Below, piece by piece: positions 36,493 to 45,682 of a DNA stretch of 64,000 bases; position 1 is the stretch's first letter; every line of letters starts with the position of its first letter. The notes beneath the pieces are model-generated. The model did no database searches, was not told where the DNA came from, and was given only the letters and a program-made list of their open reading frames with translations. Origin of the DNA: Coprobacter fastidiosus. GTDB lineage: Bacteria > Bacteroidota > Bacteroidia > Bacteroidales > Coprobacteraceae. Position numbers and translations under genes: made by a program. The stretch lies in contig NZ_AP028032.1 of assembly GCF_030296935.1 (NCBI RefSeq), positions 682,001 to 746,000 of the forward strand, written 5' to 3'.

Positions 36493-36993
36493 TTATTTAT
36501 CATAAATCTTTATTACATTCGCAGGAATACCTGCTACACAACAATAGGGAAAAACATCTTTTGTAACAACTGCTCCGGCTGCAACAACAGAATTTTTACC
36601 GATAACGACTCCCGGCAATAAGGTAGAACGAACACATAACCATGCCCCATCTTCAATTTTTATATTTCTGGATATACCCTCTCCTGCCGAATGCAAGCCA
36701 TCGGCATCGATACGATGCGTTCCGGTGCCTAAATAAACCATTGGAGCAATATCTACATAACTACCGATTTCTATTCGGGAAGTCGTCGATATAAAAACCT
36801 CATGACCGATCCACACATCGTCTCCGATTACCAATTCTCCGCACCCCATTATATGTACAGAAGAACAAATACGGACATTTTTCCCGATTTTTGCACCGGC
36901 AAGACGCAATAGTCCTCGTTTCAAAGCGAAACATGACGTCTCAGGCAATAAAGGAAATAAGAGACTATTAATATAATTTATAACCGGCTTCAT
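36493..36993 (-). CDS. Hexapeptide-repeat acetyltransferase
   Basis: 166 aa left-handed beta-helix: AKIGKNVRICSSVHIMGCGELVIGDDVWIG, YLGTGTHRIDADG with acceptor histidine, and IEDGAWLCVRSTLLPGVVIGKNSVVAAGAVVTKDVFPYCCVAGIPA. Soluble CoA-dependent O-acetyltransferase of the maltose/WbbJ type. Overlaps the upstream GT4 gene by 4 bp. Confidence 0.9.
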   Translation of the reverse strand: MKPVINYINSLLFPLLPETSCFALKRGLLRLAGAKIGKNVRICSSVHIMGCGELVIGDDVWIGHEVFISTTSRIEIGSYVDIAPMVYLGTGTHRIDADGLHSAGEGISRNIKIEDGAWLCVRSTLLPGVVIGKNSVVAAGAVVTKDVFPYCCVAGIPANVIKIYDK

Positions 36994-38252
36994 TTCAGTA
37001 AATATTTAAAACAGTTTTTATATAATCTGTCTGTCATTACTATTTCAAAAGCGTTAATCACTTTGTTCAGAATCCTTACATACGAAACTTTATGATATAA
37101 GGCTGTATTATACAAATGAAAATGAACTACATTTTGAGAAGAAAAAGAACGTTGCATCAAACTTGTATTTTTTCTAAAAAGTTGTTCGAACGATAAGACT
37201 TGGCATTCTGGCGTTAAAGTTTTTTGATAGCTTTCTTTTGCTAAATCAGATATAGACACGATATTTTTTTTTGACAAATCTTCGATTATTCGTAAATACT
37301 CTCGAACCCGATTTTTTTTAACAATAAATCCATTTTTCCCTGATTTTATTAAATCAGGTATCGCAGATTTTACGTCATTACACAAAGGAATCACCCCTTG
37401 TGCTAATGCCTCTACCAAAAGAAGCGGACCGGTATCCATTCGTGTCGGAATCAAAATACAGTCTGAATTCCCCAATGTTTGTAAAAAAGACTCTCGAGAT
37501 AACGCCCCATGAAAAACAAAACGCCGGTCACTTTCAAAATATTTTTTATATTTACCTGCCGGCAAACACCAATGAAACTCAAAATTCAAACTCGTATTTT
37601 TTAATTCCTTAGCTACATTATAAGCAATATCTGCCCCTTTTGAGTAAGAAGCTCCTCCTGCAAACAAAATAGAAAAACTGCTCTTCTTAAGTTTTTGGAC
37701 TGGTACAAAATTCACAGTTTGATGTATACAACAAAATTTTTGTTCCGGTATATGATATTTTTTTGAAGCATCTGCAACCATAGCCTCATTTTGGCAAACA
37801 ATATAATCGATATATTTCCAATTATATATTGCCATTTTTCCCTGAATGCCAAAATTAGACCAAGTAAACCCTTCTTTGAAACCATGCATTACGGATATGC
37901 GAATAATTTTCGTATCCAAAACCGACCATAAACCAGCAATATAAGACACGTCATTATTAATTATAACATCAGGATTTAACGCAAGAATCGATTTATAAAT
38001 CTCTGAAACTAAAACAGATTCATCGCATCTTTTATTTGGAATTTGAAAAAAAGAATAGTCATATACACTTGCAGTAGGAAAAACAGGTTCAGACTGACGG
38101 ACAAGATACACTGTCACCTTATATCCCTTATTTACAAAATTGGTTGCCAAATCATGAACATAAGAAGAAATACCACCCCCCTGACCGACAGATGACAGAC
38201 CTGTAGTAGTTAAAAGAATTTTCTTTATATTTGATCGATCAAGTGATTCCAT
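36990..38252 (-). CDS. Family 4 glycosyltransferase
   Basis: 420 aa GT-B. TTTGLSSVGQGGGISSYVHDLA at the start, SILFAGGASYSKGADIAYNV, and LIPTRMDTGPLLLVEALAQGVIPLCNDVKS in the donor domain. The C-terminal about 70 residues are basic and predicted to contact the membrane. Confidence 0.88.
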   Translation of the reverse strand: MESLDRSNIKKILLTTTGLSSVGQGGGISSYVHDLATNFVNKGYKVTVYLVRQSEPVFPTASVYDYSFFQIPNKRCDESVLVSEIYKSILALNPDVIINNDVSYIAGLWSVLDTKIIRISVMHGFKEGFTWSNFGIQGKMAIYNWKYIDYIVCQNEAMVADASKKYHIPEQKFCCIHQTVNFVPVQKLKKSSFSILFAGGASYSKGADIAYNVAKELKNTSLNFEFHWCLPAGKYKKYFESDRRFVFHGALSRESFLQTLGNSDCILIPTRMDTGPLLLVEALAQGVIPLCNDVKSAIPDLIKSGKNGFIVKKNRVREYLRIIEDLSKKNIVSISDLAKESYQKTLTPECQVLSFEQLFRKNTSLMQRSFSSQNVVHFHLYNTALYHKVSYVRILNKVINAFEIVMTDRLYKNCFKYLLK

Positions 38253-38271
38253 AATCCCATAATATTAAATA

Positions 38272-39057
38272 TCAAACTTTCCTAATCTTAAAATATAAAA
38301 TACCCCATATTTTTTCATTAAATATTTTTACGAATAGTCTATGTATTCTTTCTATTAAAGACAATGATTTCTGTCCTTTTTTATCCCGCCAGCTTCCATT
38401 AAACAAATGAATTGCATAAGTAGATCTTCGTATATCTCCCCTTAAATGAGAAAAAACATAAGGAGGATATATCGAAAAAACTCCATCCTTCAACTCAATA
38501 GGAGAACTCTGGTATACCCCTCTTTTAAATCCATATTTATTTTCTGCAATATCCGCGATAATATGACAAACTATCGATTCGTCAAAAGAACCGTCTTCTT
38601 TTATAAAATCTCTATCCTGATAATAATCTAAACAATCTTTTATAAAAGGATTGCCTTTTTCTGAAGCAATCATAGCAGCATCTATCCAAAAATCATATTT
38701 TTCTCCCGGTTTTGCTTGATATAAATAAGATTCAACAGAAGCAAAACCCGAATTATGTAAAAATGTATCGAAACGGCGAAAAACTAAAACATCCGAATCC
38801 AAATATATTCCTCCACACGTGTAAAGAGCATAAAGCCGAATATAGTCTGCTGCAAACGCCCATTTTTTCATCGAACACGCTTGTTCTACAAAACGAACCG
38901 AATGTATATCGAAGCTATTCATATCCCAACATCTCAATTCATAGTCCGGCATAATCCGTTTCCATGTCTGAATACACTCTTTCAATTTTGCAGGCATTTC
39001 TTCTCCACTCAACCAACAAAAATGAATAATTTTAGGTATTTTATTTCTTTGTTCCAT
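38272..39057 (-). CDS. GT32-type glycosyltransferase
   Basis: 261 aa. IPKIIHFCWLSGEEMPAKLKECI, WAFAADYIRLYALYTCGGIYLDSDVLVF. The GGIYLDSD motif is the DxD of GT32/Gly_transf_sug (OCH1-like) enzymes that handle mannose or galactose in capsule loci. 19 bp after the GT4 gene start region; same transcript. Confidence 0.9.
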   Translation of the reverse strand: MEQRNKIPKIIHFCWLSGEEMPAKLKECIQTWKRIMPDYELRCWDMNSFDIHSVRFVEQACSMKKWAFAADYIRLYALYTCGGIYLDSDVLVFRRFDTFLHNSGFASVESYLYQAKPGEKYDFWIDAAMIASEKGNPFIKDCLDYYQDRDFIKEDGSFDESIVCHIIADIAENKYGFKRGVYQSSPIELKDGVFSIYPPYVFSHLRGDIRRSTYAIHLFNGSWRDKKGQKSLSLIERIHRLFVKIFNEKIWGILYFKIRKV

Positions 39058-39069
39058 TCTACTAAAAAG

Positions 39070-40248
39070 CTAATTCTTTATCTTCGTTAACAGATCTTGC
39101 CACAAAAATGAAATATCTTCTATATCATATTTCCTCGAAGAAGAAACGGCATTCATAGACATAGACTCTTGTATATTCACATTTTTTATAAAATTGGAGA
39201 TAGTTGTAGCATAAGCCGATATATCAAAAGCTTTTACCAAAAAACCATTTTTATCATTCGATATCAAATCGGATGCTCCACCAAAACTATCAAAAACAAT
39301 AGGTACACAACCATATTGCATTCCTTCGATAAGTACCATCGGATATCCTTCATGATTGGATGTCAAACATATCATTTTTGCCTGTCGATAATAAATTTCG
39401 GGAGACTGATATCCTCGAAAAAACACCCTCTCCAACTTATATTTAACAGCAATTTGTTCTAATCTTTTCCGGTCGTCACCATCACCGACAATATTCAAAC
39501 TCCAAGTAGGAAAATTTTTGTAAATTTTTTTCCATACTTTCAAAAGACGATCTACACGTTTTTCTGAATAACTCAATCGACCGACAAACAGAATTTCATC
39601 CTTTTTTTCGGACCAATTAACAGAGTCTTTTAACTCAAAAGAATTCGGATTCGGGATTACATACAAATTGCGTCTGTCTTTCAAGCATCCTATCTTAACC
39701 ATATCATCGACATACTGCGGTGCTAAAAGAACAATTGCATCCATATTATCTTGTAAATAACGGTATCGGATTTTCTTCTGTTTATATGCTTTATATTTAT
39801 TGTACGGCATTTTTATATACCTTACAAAATCGCTTAATAAAGCAACCGGAGTACGATGTAAAAACAGAGGTTGCATTGCAGAGAAAAAATTCAGTCCTTG
39901 ATAAACCGAAAAATGCAATACCGAAATAATTTTTGTCTTAGTATTTAACGCTTTATGAGATAATAAATATATATCATCGCCATTAGCCCCTTGATTTATC
40001 AAAAAATCTATTTTTTCTTCACGCAGAAAATTTTCTAACCAAGAAATATTTTCATCAGAAACAACAGATCCGTTATCGGGTAAAAAGAATGTTTTAATAG
40101 AAGCATCCGCCTCCTCCACTTTATGTTTTGCCAGATACATAACCCGATTGCCTTTTCCCTGAAAATAATGTGCCAAATTATAAGTTACACGCTCAGTTCC
40201 TCCTCGTTCAGGATTTATTTGCCGATCAAAGTAAAATAATATATTCAT
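39070..40248 (-). CDS. Family 4 glycosyltransferase
   Basis: 392 aa from the ATG at 40248, which gives an ATGA overlap with the upstream GT2 gene; the frame runs to 40305 but those residues lie inside that gene. MNILFYFDRQINPERGGTER, EILFVGRLSYSEKRVDRLLKV, IVGDGDDRKRLEQIA, and LTSNHEGYPMVLIEGMQYGCVPI with E-x7-E. Confidence 0.9.
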   Translation of the reverse strand: MNILFYFDRQINPERGGTERVTYNLAHYFQGKGNRVMYLAKHKVEEADASIKTFFLPDNGSVVSDENISWLENFLREEKIDFLINQGANGDDIYLLSHKALNTKTKIISVLHFSVYQGLNFFSAMQPLFLHRTPVALLSDFVRYIKMPYNKYKAYKQKKIRYRYLQDNMDAIVLLAPQYVDDMVKIGCLKDRRNLYVIPNPNSFELKDSVNWSEKKDEILFVGRLSYSEKRVDRLLKVWKKIYKNFPTWSLNIVGDGDDRKRLEQIAVKYKLERVFFRGYQSPEIYYRQAKMICLTSNHEGYPMVLIEGMQYGCVPIVFDSFGGASDLISNDKNGFLVKAFDISAYATTISNFIKNVNIQESMSMNAVSSSRKYDIEDISFLWQDLLTKIKN

Positions 40249-41204
40249 GAAAATATCCCTCCTATTTTTATCCAATACATAAACATAGAAACCCAACATT
40301 TCCATGAACGCCTAAAGACTATTTTTTGAACTTTCCAATTGTACAAAAAGTGCTTTTTATATAATGGGGCAATAGATGAAATATTCTGTTTTACTAAGAA
40401 ACTCTCTGGGAATAAATTTACAGTAATCTCATCACAAATCAGTTTTGATAACAATATTTGCTCATCTTTTGGAAGCCTATTACAATTTTCATCTCCAAAC
40501 CGGTCTAATGCAGTACATAAATCAACATAGTAACGAAACTTTGTCTCAACTTGCTCATATCCACCCTCCGGTCTCATTACCGACCCAGATCTCTGTCTGT
40601 AAAAATAAGTTTTATGGTTAACAAAAACTCCCCGTTCAATATTAAAAGATAAATAAAGCAAAGTCAATAAATCCTCGCCAATCCTTGTATTCGGATCTAC
40701 ATGAATATTTACATATTTATCTTTTCTTATCAAATAATTCCACATGGCGCCCAGCCCTGATGAAAGATAATCGACAAAGTCTTTTCTATTCAAAAAACGC
40801 AAAGTTGTATTATTCCGTTCCAATATATATCCGTCTTCATCTACTTCGTCGTATTCACCTCTCACAAAGTCTGCATCATATTTAACTATTTCTCCATATA
40901 AGATTTCAATTGCATTTTCCGATAAGTAATCATCTGCATCTAAAAAAAATATATATGAACCTTTTGCTCTGCGAACACCTTCATTTCTCGCAATAACTAC
41001 ACCCTCATTTACTTTTGATATAGATTTTACCCTACTATCAATTAAGGCATATTTATCAATAAGCGATTGGCTGTTATCTGAAGATCCATCATTTATACAA
41101 ATAATCTCAATATCACCGAATGTCTGGTTTACACACGAGCTCAAACACTTATCTAAGTATTTTTCAACGTTATATATCGGAATTATTATAGAAACTGCCG
41201 GCAT
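40245..41204 (-). CDS. Family 2 glycosyltransferase
   Basis: 319 aa. VSIIIPIYNVEKYLDKCLSS, IICINDGSSDNSQSLIDKYA, ARNEGVRRAKGSYIFFLDADD, the standard GT2 capsule motifs. The C-terminus is helical and basic. ATGA overlap with the next gene shows translational coupling. Confidence 0.92.
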   Translation of the reverse strand: MPAVSIIIPIYNVEKYLDKCLSSCVNQTFGDIEIICINDGSSDNSQSLIDKYALIDSRVKSISKVNEGVVIARNEGVRRAKGSYIFFLDADDYLSENAIEILYGEIVKYDADFVRGEYDEVDEDGYILERNNTTLRFLNRKDFVDYLSSGLGAMWNYLIRKDKYVNIHVDPNTRIGEDLLTLLYLSFNIERGVFVNHKTYFYRQRSGSVMRPEGGYEQVETKFRYYVDLCTALDRFGDENCNRLPKDEQILLSKLICDEITVNLFPESFLVKQNISSIAPLYKKHFLYNWKVQKIVFRRSWKCWVSMFMYWIKIGGIFS

Positions 41205-41210
41205 ATTAAA

Positions 41211-42095
41211 TTATTTTATGACAGAGATAACCTGATCTTGGTATTCCGGATCTGATAAATCTGAAATTTCCCGATTATCTACTTCATTAACATACTTATT
41301 TTTTATAATGCATTTATCTGAAGCCGATTGCAAAAACCATTCATACTCTACATCCAAGTGCCCTATATCAATGGCTTGATAACCTTGTTTACTAAGATCA
41401 TACGCCAATACTGTTGCAGTAGGGCCTAATGCAATTAATATTAATCGGGATTTATCGACTTTTGACACTTCTTCCAAAATTTGAGAATATGCGGAAAAAG
41501 CATTCTCTGACGGACATAAAATTCTCTTAAGACTGCTTACATTGCTGAACAGATCATTACCATAACCCATTCTACTTTTTTCGCCTTCGACCAATATGAC
41601 ATCACGAAAATTCCATATCTGCTTTAATTTATCAATAATCAAATACGATTGGGTTTTATCTTTACGATCGATATAAAAGCGTGAGATTTGAGTATCATAA
41701 TACAACTTCCGTGTATTTATATATTTATGCCATATAACGTAATTATGTAATAAATGTCTTTTCCAAAAAATACGGGCTTTATCGGTATAAATATTTAAAC
41801 TATTGAACACATTAGGCAGACAAACAATATGCCCCGGAAACTCGGAACGGATAATCTCTTTAAGCCGCAGAGACAATGCTATATCTTCTTTTTGGAAACC
41901 GATATGCCAACCTTGCATTATAAGAAATTCTCCATCACCAAACCGACTGACAGAACATTTATTTTGTAATATATAATCTATCGTATCCAAAGAGTTTTTT
42001 ACCTTCGGGACAGAAAAACGAAGCAGAATAAAACTTCGGCACATTTTTATTCCTTCCAAAAAAAACACATACAGACTTCGTATAAGCTTTCTCAT
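41211..42095 (-). CDS. GT-D-type (DUF1792) glycosyltransferase
   Basis: 294 aa. SVSRFGDGEFLIMQGWHIGFQ is the RFGDGE signature of GT-D enzymes (GlyD-like, former DUF1792), where the acidic pair binds metal. Also VEGEKSRMGYGNDLFSN and LALGPTATVLAYDLSKQGYQAIDIGHLDVEYEW. These enzymes add hexoses in glycan chains. Overlap-free, 11 bp after the acetyltransferase gene. Confidence 0.85.
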   Translation of the reverse strand: MRKLIRSLYVFFLEGIKMCRSFILLRFSVPKVKNSLDTIDYILQNKCSVSRFGDGEFLIMQGWHIGFQKEDIALSLRLKEIIRSEFPGHIVCLPNVFNSLNIYTDKARIFWKRHLLHNYVIWHKYINTRKLYYDTQISRFYIDRKDKTQSYLIIDKLKQIWNFRDVILVEGEKSRMGYGNDLFSNVSSLKRILCPSENAFSAYSQILEEVSKVDKSRLILIALGPTATVLAYDLSKQGYQAIDIGHLDVEYEWFLQSASDKCIIKNKYVNEVDNREISDLSDPEYQDQVISVIK

Positions 42096-42106
42096 ATTAT
42101 CCCATA

Positions 42107-42934
42107 TTAAATAAACATAGATTTTTCAATATAAGGAGTTTCATCTTCTACTCCGGTATATGTAAAATAAGAATCTTCCGAAGCCGAAAAATGCGATTCC
42201 AATTCGGCATATATTTCCCAATGATAGACTCGAGCCATATCGGTCTTTAACAAACGTGCCGGCATACCGCCAATAATAGAATATGACGGTACGGTAGAGG
42301 TATAATCTTTATTCAATAAACTATTAGACGAAACAATCGTATTATCCGGCAAAACAGTTCCCTTCATAATATTCGTCCGATTCCCTATCCAACAACATTC
42401 CCCGATAAAAACATCTTTTGATATAGGGTCTACTTTTCCGGTTTTTATATTACGCATATAATGAAAATTGGTATCAAAAATCTGACATTCAGAAGTTACC
42501 GCAGTAAAATTGCCTATCTCAATTCTTTTATAAGTCCTTATTTTAACAAAGCTCGATATTCTCACAGCCTTACCTAAAATCAAAACTGCATTCTGCTGAC
42601 TAGCGAGAGTGCACCCTCTCCCCATAATTACAGATCCTTTGAAAATTATTTTTCCGGCAACATCTATAAAGAAAGTTCCTTGCGGTGCCATAAAACGATC
42701 TCTATTTATACCGATCACTATCATTTTTCGATTAACCGGAGCATCAATGATTATCGACCCTGATTTATAACCAAATTTCATTTTCCCATAAACCCAAATA
42801 GGTAATTTGCAGGCTTGCTTAAACGGCAAAAATCGGAAATTGATATAAATAGTTTTATAAATATTTATACCCAACTTTATATTTGCAATAATACTTGATA
42901 TAAATCTCAACATCCTGTTTATCGGTGATTTCAT
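42107..42934 (-). CDS. Hexapeptide-repeat acetyltransferase with N-terminal extension
   Basis: 275 aa, longer than usual. Residues about 1-90 are a strand-rich extension (FKSGSIIIDAPVNRKMIVIG); the left-handed beta-helix follows (GRGCTLASQQNAVLILGKAV, RIEIGNFTAVTSECQIFDTNFHYM with acceptor histidine, VFIGECCWIGNRTNIMKGTVLPDN). Overlaps the flippase gene by 4 bp. Confidence 0.8.
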   Translation of the reverse strand: MKSPINRMLRFISSIIANIKLGINIYKTIYINFRFLPFKQACKLPIWVYGKMKFGYKSGSIIIDAPVNRKMIVIGINRDRFMAPQGTFFIDVAGKIIFKGSVIMGRGCTLASQQNAVLILGKAVRISSFVKIRTYKRIEIGNFTAVTSECQIFDTNFHYMRNIKTGKVDPISKDVFIGECCWIGNRTNIMKGTVLPDNTIVSSNSLLNKDYTSTVPSYSIIGGMPARLLKTDMARVYHWEIYAELESHFSASEDSYFTYTGVEDETPYIEKSMFI

Positions 42935-44373
42935 ATCGATTTCTTTTTATTTATAAACTCAAACAGATATTGAAGCTCTTTTGACCTAAATAAATATGCG
43001 ACAAAAAAATAAGTGACAATGCCGACTACTCCTCCCACAAATATCCTCAGCCCATTTTGAGGGATCAATGATGTTGCAAAATATGTTATAATCATCATAA
43101 AAAGAGAATAAAGCAATGGAGGACATAAATCTTTTACTTGTGATAATATTTCAATATGCATTATTCTCTTGGTAAAATAAATATTTATTAAAGTACTTAT
43201 CAAAGAAACGACTATCAGCCCGATACACATCGCAACAACCCCTAAAGGAATAGTAAGACATAAAACTAACACTCCTATACCTTTTTTTAAAATATCAATC
43301 TTTAAAGTGACATCGGCCCGTCCTTTAGCTTGTAACAGGTTTATATTTACAATTTGAACAGGATGCCAGACATAAGAAAGACAAAGTATTTGTAATAATA
43401 TCACACATGATTCCCATTTGTCTGTTATCATAAATAATATCAATGGCCGAGCTAATACTATGAACAGCATCATTATAGGGAATATAATAAATGCCGTAAA
43501 GCGTAATAATTTATGGTATAATAAAATCATCCTTTCATCGTCCTTCTGTACTTCACAAAACATCGGAAAAGTAACTTTAGATAACGCATTATTGAATGTA
43601 GCAACAGGTAACTGGGCATACCCATTCGCCCTTGTATAATATCCCAATTCTGTAGTCGCAAATTTCTTACCAATTATCAAAGTATATAAGTTATTATAAA
43701 TAGACTCTAACAAACCGGATGCAAACATTTTAGAACCAAATGAAAACATTTCTCTAAACGATTTCCAAGAAAATTTCCATAACGGAGTCCAATTTGCAAA
43801 AAACCACAATAGAATGCATCGAGAAGATTCTCCAATAACAGAAGAATAGGCTATCGACCAAACGCCAAATCCCGAATATGCCATATACAAGCTAGAAATA
43901 CCGGTAATAATAGCAGTTATAATGGATATTTTGGACAACATCTTAAAATTCATTTCAATAGCGAACTTAGCATTTTGGACTTGGGATAACGAATTTAAAA
44001 TGAGAGGAATTGCTATAACTTTGGTAAGATCTTCTAAAATAGGAACATTATAAAACAGAGCAATATAAGGAGAAGAAAAAAATAATACCAGATATAAAAT
44101 TATCCCCACCACAATATTAAAATAAAACACAGTAGAATAATCGATTGCCGTACGATCTTTTTTCTGTATCAACGCTCTATAGAAACCCGAAGTAATCAGC
44201 ATATTGGATATTGTCAAAAAGATCGACAACATACCAACCATCCCATAATCTGAAGGCTGAAGGATACGGGCCATAAAAATGCCTATAATAAACTGTATAA
44301 TCTGCAAAGAAAAACTCTCTGCAAAATTCCAAACCATTCCCCAAAAGGCCTTTCTCTGTAAAGAAGCTGCCAT
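42931..44373 (-). CDS. wzx: Polysaccharide flippase (Wzx/WzxC-like)
   Basis: 480 aa, about 14 helices of the MOP/MATE superfamily: KAFWGMVWNFAESFSLQIIQFIIGIFMARILQPSDYGMVGML near the N-terminus and GYYTRANGYAQLPV...VTFPMF mid-protein, as in WzxC. It flips undecaprenyl-linked repeat units across the inner membrane. First gene of the locus in transcription order. Confidence 0.92.
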   Translation of the reverse strand: MAASLQRKAFWGMVWNFAESFSLQIIQFIIGIFMARILQPSDYGMVGMLSIFLTISNMLITSGFYRALIQKKDRTAIDYSTVFYFNIVVGIILYLVLFFSSPYIALFYNVPILEDLTKVIAIPLILNSLSQVQNAKFAIEMNFKMLSKISIITAIITGISSLYMAYSGFGVWSIAYSSVIGESSRCILLWFFANWTPLWKFSWKSFREMFSFGSKMFASGLLESIYNNLYTLIIGKKFATTELGYYTRANGYAQLPVATFNNALSKVTFPMFCEVQKDDERMILLYHKLLRFTAFIIFPIMMLFIVLARPLILFMITDKWESCVILLQILCLSYVWHPVQIVNINLLQAKGRADVTLKIDILKKGIGVLVLCLTIPLGVVAMCIGLIVVSLISTLINIYFTKRIMHIEILSQVKDLCPPLLYSLFMMIITYFATSLIPQNGLRIFVGGVVGIVTYFFVAYLFRSKELQYLFEFINKKKSI

Positions 44374-44494
44374 ATAATCTACATAAAAATAGGGGAAACA
44401 AACAAATATAAAAGACCTTTCCTTAATTTCTAATAATTACCGGCCTTACAACAATACACACCCCTATCTAAATTACACATCTAATATTCAAATA

Positions 44495-44502
44495 CAAAGG
44501 TA
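44495..44502 (-). promoter_or_regulatory. Possible -7 box of the polysaccharide operon
   Basis: Minus strand TACCTTTG, exact TAnnTTTG match; a second weaker candidate TATATTTG lies at 44403-44410. No TTTG at 19-base spacing, so assignment is tentative. Confidence 0.4.
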
Positions 44503-44673
44503 TTCAAATTTTTCTAAAAAACCGATATTCGAGATATTTTTTGGTAAATCAATAATAATCACTCTTTTTCAAAAATTATTTGTAGATATCCTGAAAATAT
44601 TGTACAGACATTCTATCTATCAATCAGTTGCACTCCCTACAATATGATAATTTTTTCTATGAAAGCAGACTTA

Positions 44674-44738
44674 AATCCTGTTTAATTTTACTCAGGTCAG
44701 GTTTGATAATTTCTTTATCGGAGAACTCAGACAGGCTC
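44674..44738. repeat. Short palindromic mobile-repeat copy
   Basis: Left ATCCTGTTTAATTTTACTCAGG corresponds to the right end of the full copy at 24336 in inverted sense; right end is CAGACAGGCTC|TAA. Only about 65 bp, so most of the interior has been lost. Confidence 0.6.
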
Positions 44739-44753
44739 TAAGACAAATTTTTG

Positions 44754-44761
44754 TACATTTG
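44754..44761 (+). promoter_or_regulatory. Possible -7 box of the nuclease-mnmE unit
   Basis: TACATTTG, exact TAnnTTTG match, 33 bases before the ATG and directly after the repeat copy. Confidence 0.45.
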
Positions 44762-44793
44762 TACCTGATAATTTTTAAATATGGATTTTTTGA

Positions 44794-45669
44794 ATGGCTA
44801 AAAAAAAACGGAAAAAGAAAAAATCTATAAACTGGTCGGTCAGGTTTCTCTGGATATTTTTCTGGATTACGATTTTACTCCTGTTTGCTTATTATTTCCG
44901 CTTAGAAATAAAGTCTGCATTATCAACTTTTTCTACTAAAATTGAGCGATTAGGTGAAGCGAACCGGAAACCGGATATTAGGTATAAAAATTTGGAACTG
45001 CCGCTTCCGTTAGAAGATCGGGCAGAACAAATTATTAAGCATGAAGGTTATACTGTATCGTACAATAAAAATTGGCGTCTGCCTAATTGGGTAGCTTATG
45101 AATTGACTCGTGATGAATTACGGGGAACGGTATCAAGAACAGATAAATTTGTAGTAGACCCCTATGTAAACGGTGTCAGCGCGACAAATGCCGACTATCG
45201 TAGAAGTGGTTTTGATCGAGGACACATGGCTCCCGCTGCAGACATGACATGGAGTGAAACAGCAATGAAGGAATCTTTTTATTTCTCGAATATGTGTCCG
45301 CAAAATCCCGGACTAAATCGAGGGGCATGGAAAGACTTGGAGGAGAGTATCCGAAAATGGGTGAAAAAAGACAGTGCTATAGCAATAGTGTGCGGACCAT
45401 TGGTCGATAAACGGGATACAACGATCGGACGAAATGAAGTAAAAATACCTCATGCCTTTTTTAAAGTTATCGTATCTCCTTATGTAACTACTCCGAGAGG
45501 AATCGGATTTGTATTTAAAAATGAAAAAGAAGACGCGCCATTGTCTGCATATGTCGTATCGATAGATAGTGTGGAAGCGCTTACCGGAATGGATTTTTTT
45601 TCGGAACTTCCTGATGAACTTGAGAACCGTTTGGAATCGCAAAACAATATCTTCGATTGGGAATTATAA
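44794..45669 (+). CDS. Membrane-anchored DNA/RNA non-specific endonuclease
   Basis: 291 aa. Very basic start (AKKKRKKKKS), one membrane helix (about 17-36), then an extracytoplasmic nuclease domain of the NUC/EndA beta-beta-alpha-metal family with catalytic DRGHMAPAADM (His near 150) and metal-site asparagine in NMCPQNPGLNRGAW. Degrades nucleic acid outside the cytoplasm. 13 bp before mnmE, so probably in one unit. Confidence 0.9.
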   Translation: MAKKKRKKKKSINWSVRFLWIFFWITILLLFAYYFRLEIKSALSTFSTKIERLGEANRKPDIRYKNLELPLPLEDRAEQIIKHEGYTVSYNKNWRLPNWVAYELTRDELRGTVSRTDKFVVDPYVNGVSATNADYRRSGFDRGHMAPAADMTWSETAMKESFYFSNMCPQNPGLNRGAWKDLEESIRKWVKKDSAIAIVCGPLVDKRDTTIGRNEVKIPHAFFKVIVSPYVTTPRGIGFVFKNEKEDAPLSAYVVSIDSVEALTGMDFFSELPDELENRLESQNNIFDWEL

Positions 45670-45682
45670 AATAAGATAACTT

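Larger units (their letters stand above)
44374..44793. other. Divergent promoter region between wzx and the nuclease gene
   Basis: 420 bases. Holds -7-like boxes for both directions (44495-44502 minus, 44754-44761 plus), and a short copy of the palindromic repeat (44674-44738). No gene. Confidence 0.55.

Noticed and set aside
18103-44373. UpxY/UpxZ capsule regulators or invertible capsule promoter
   Set aside because: No NusG-like gene in the locus and no inverted-repeat-flanked promoter seen upstream of wzx.
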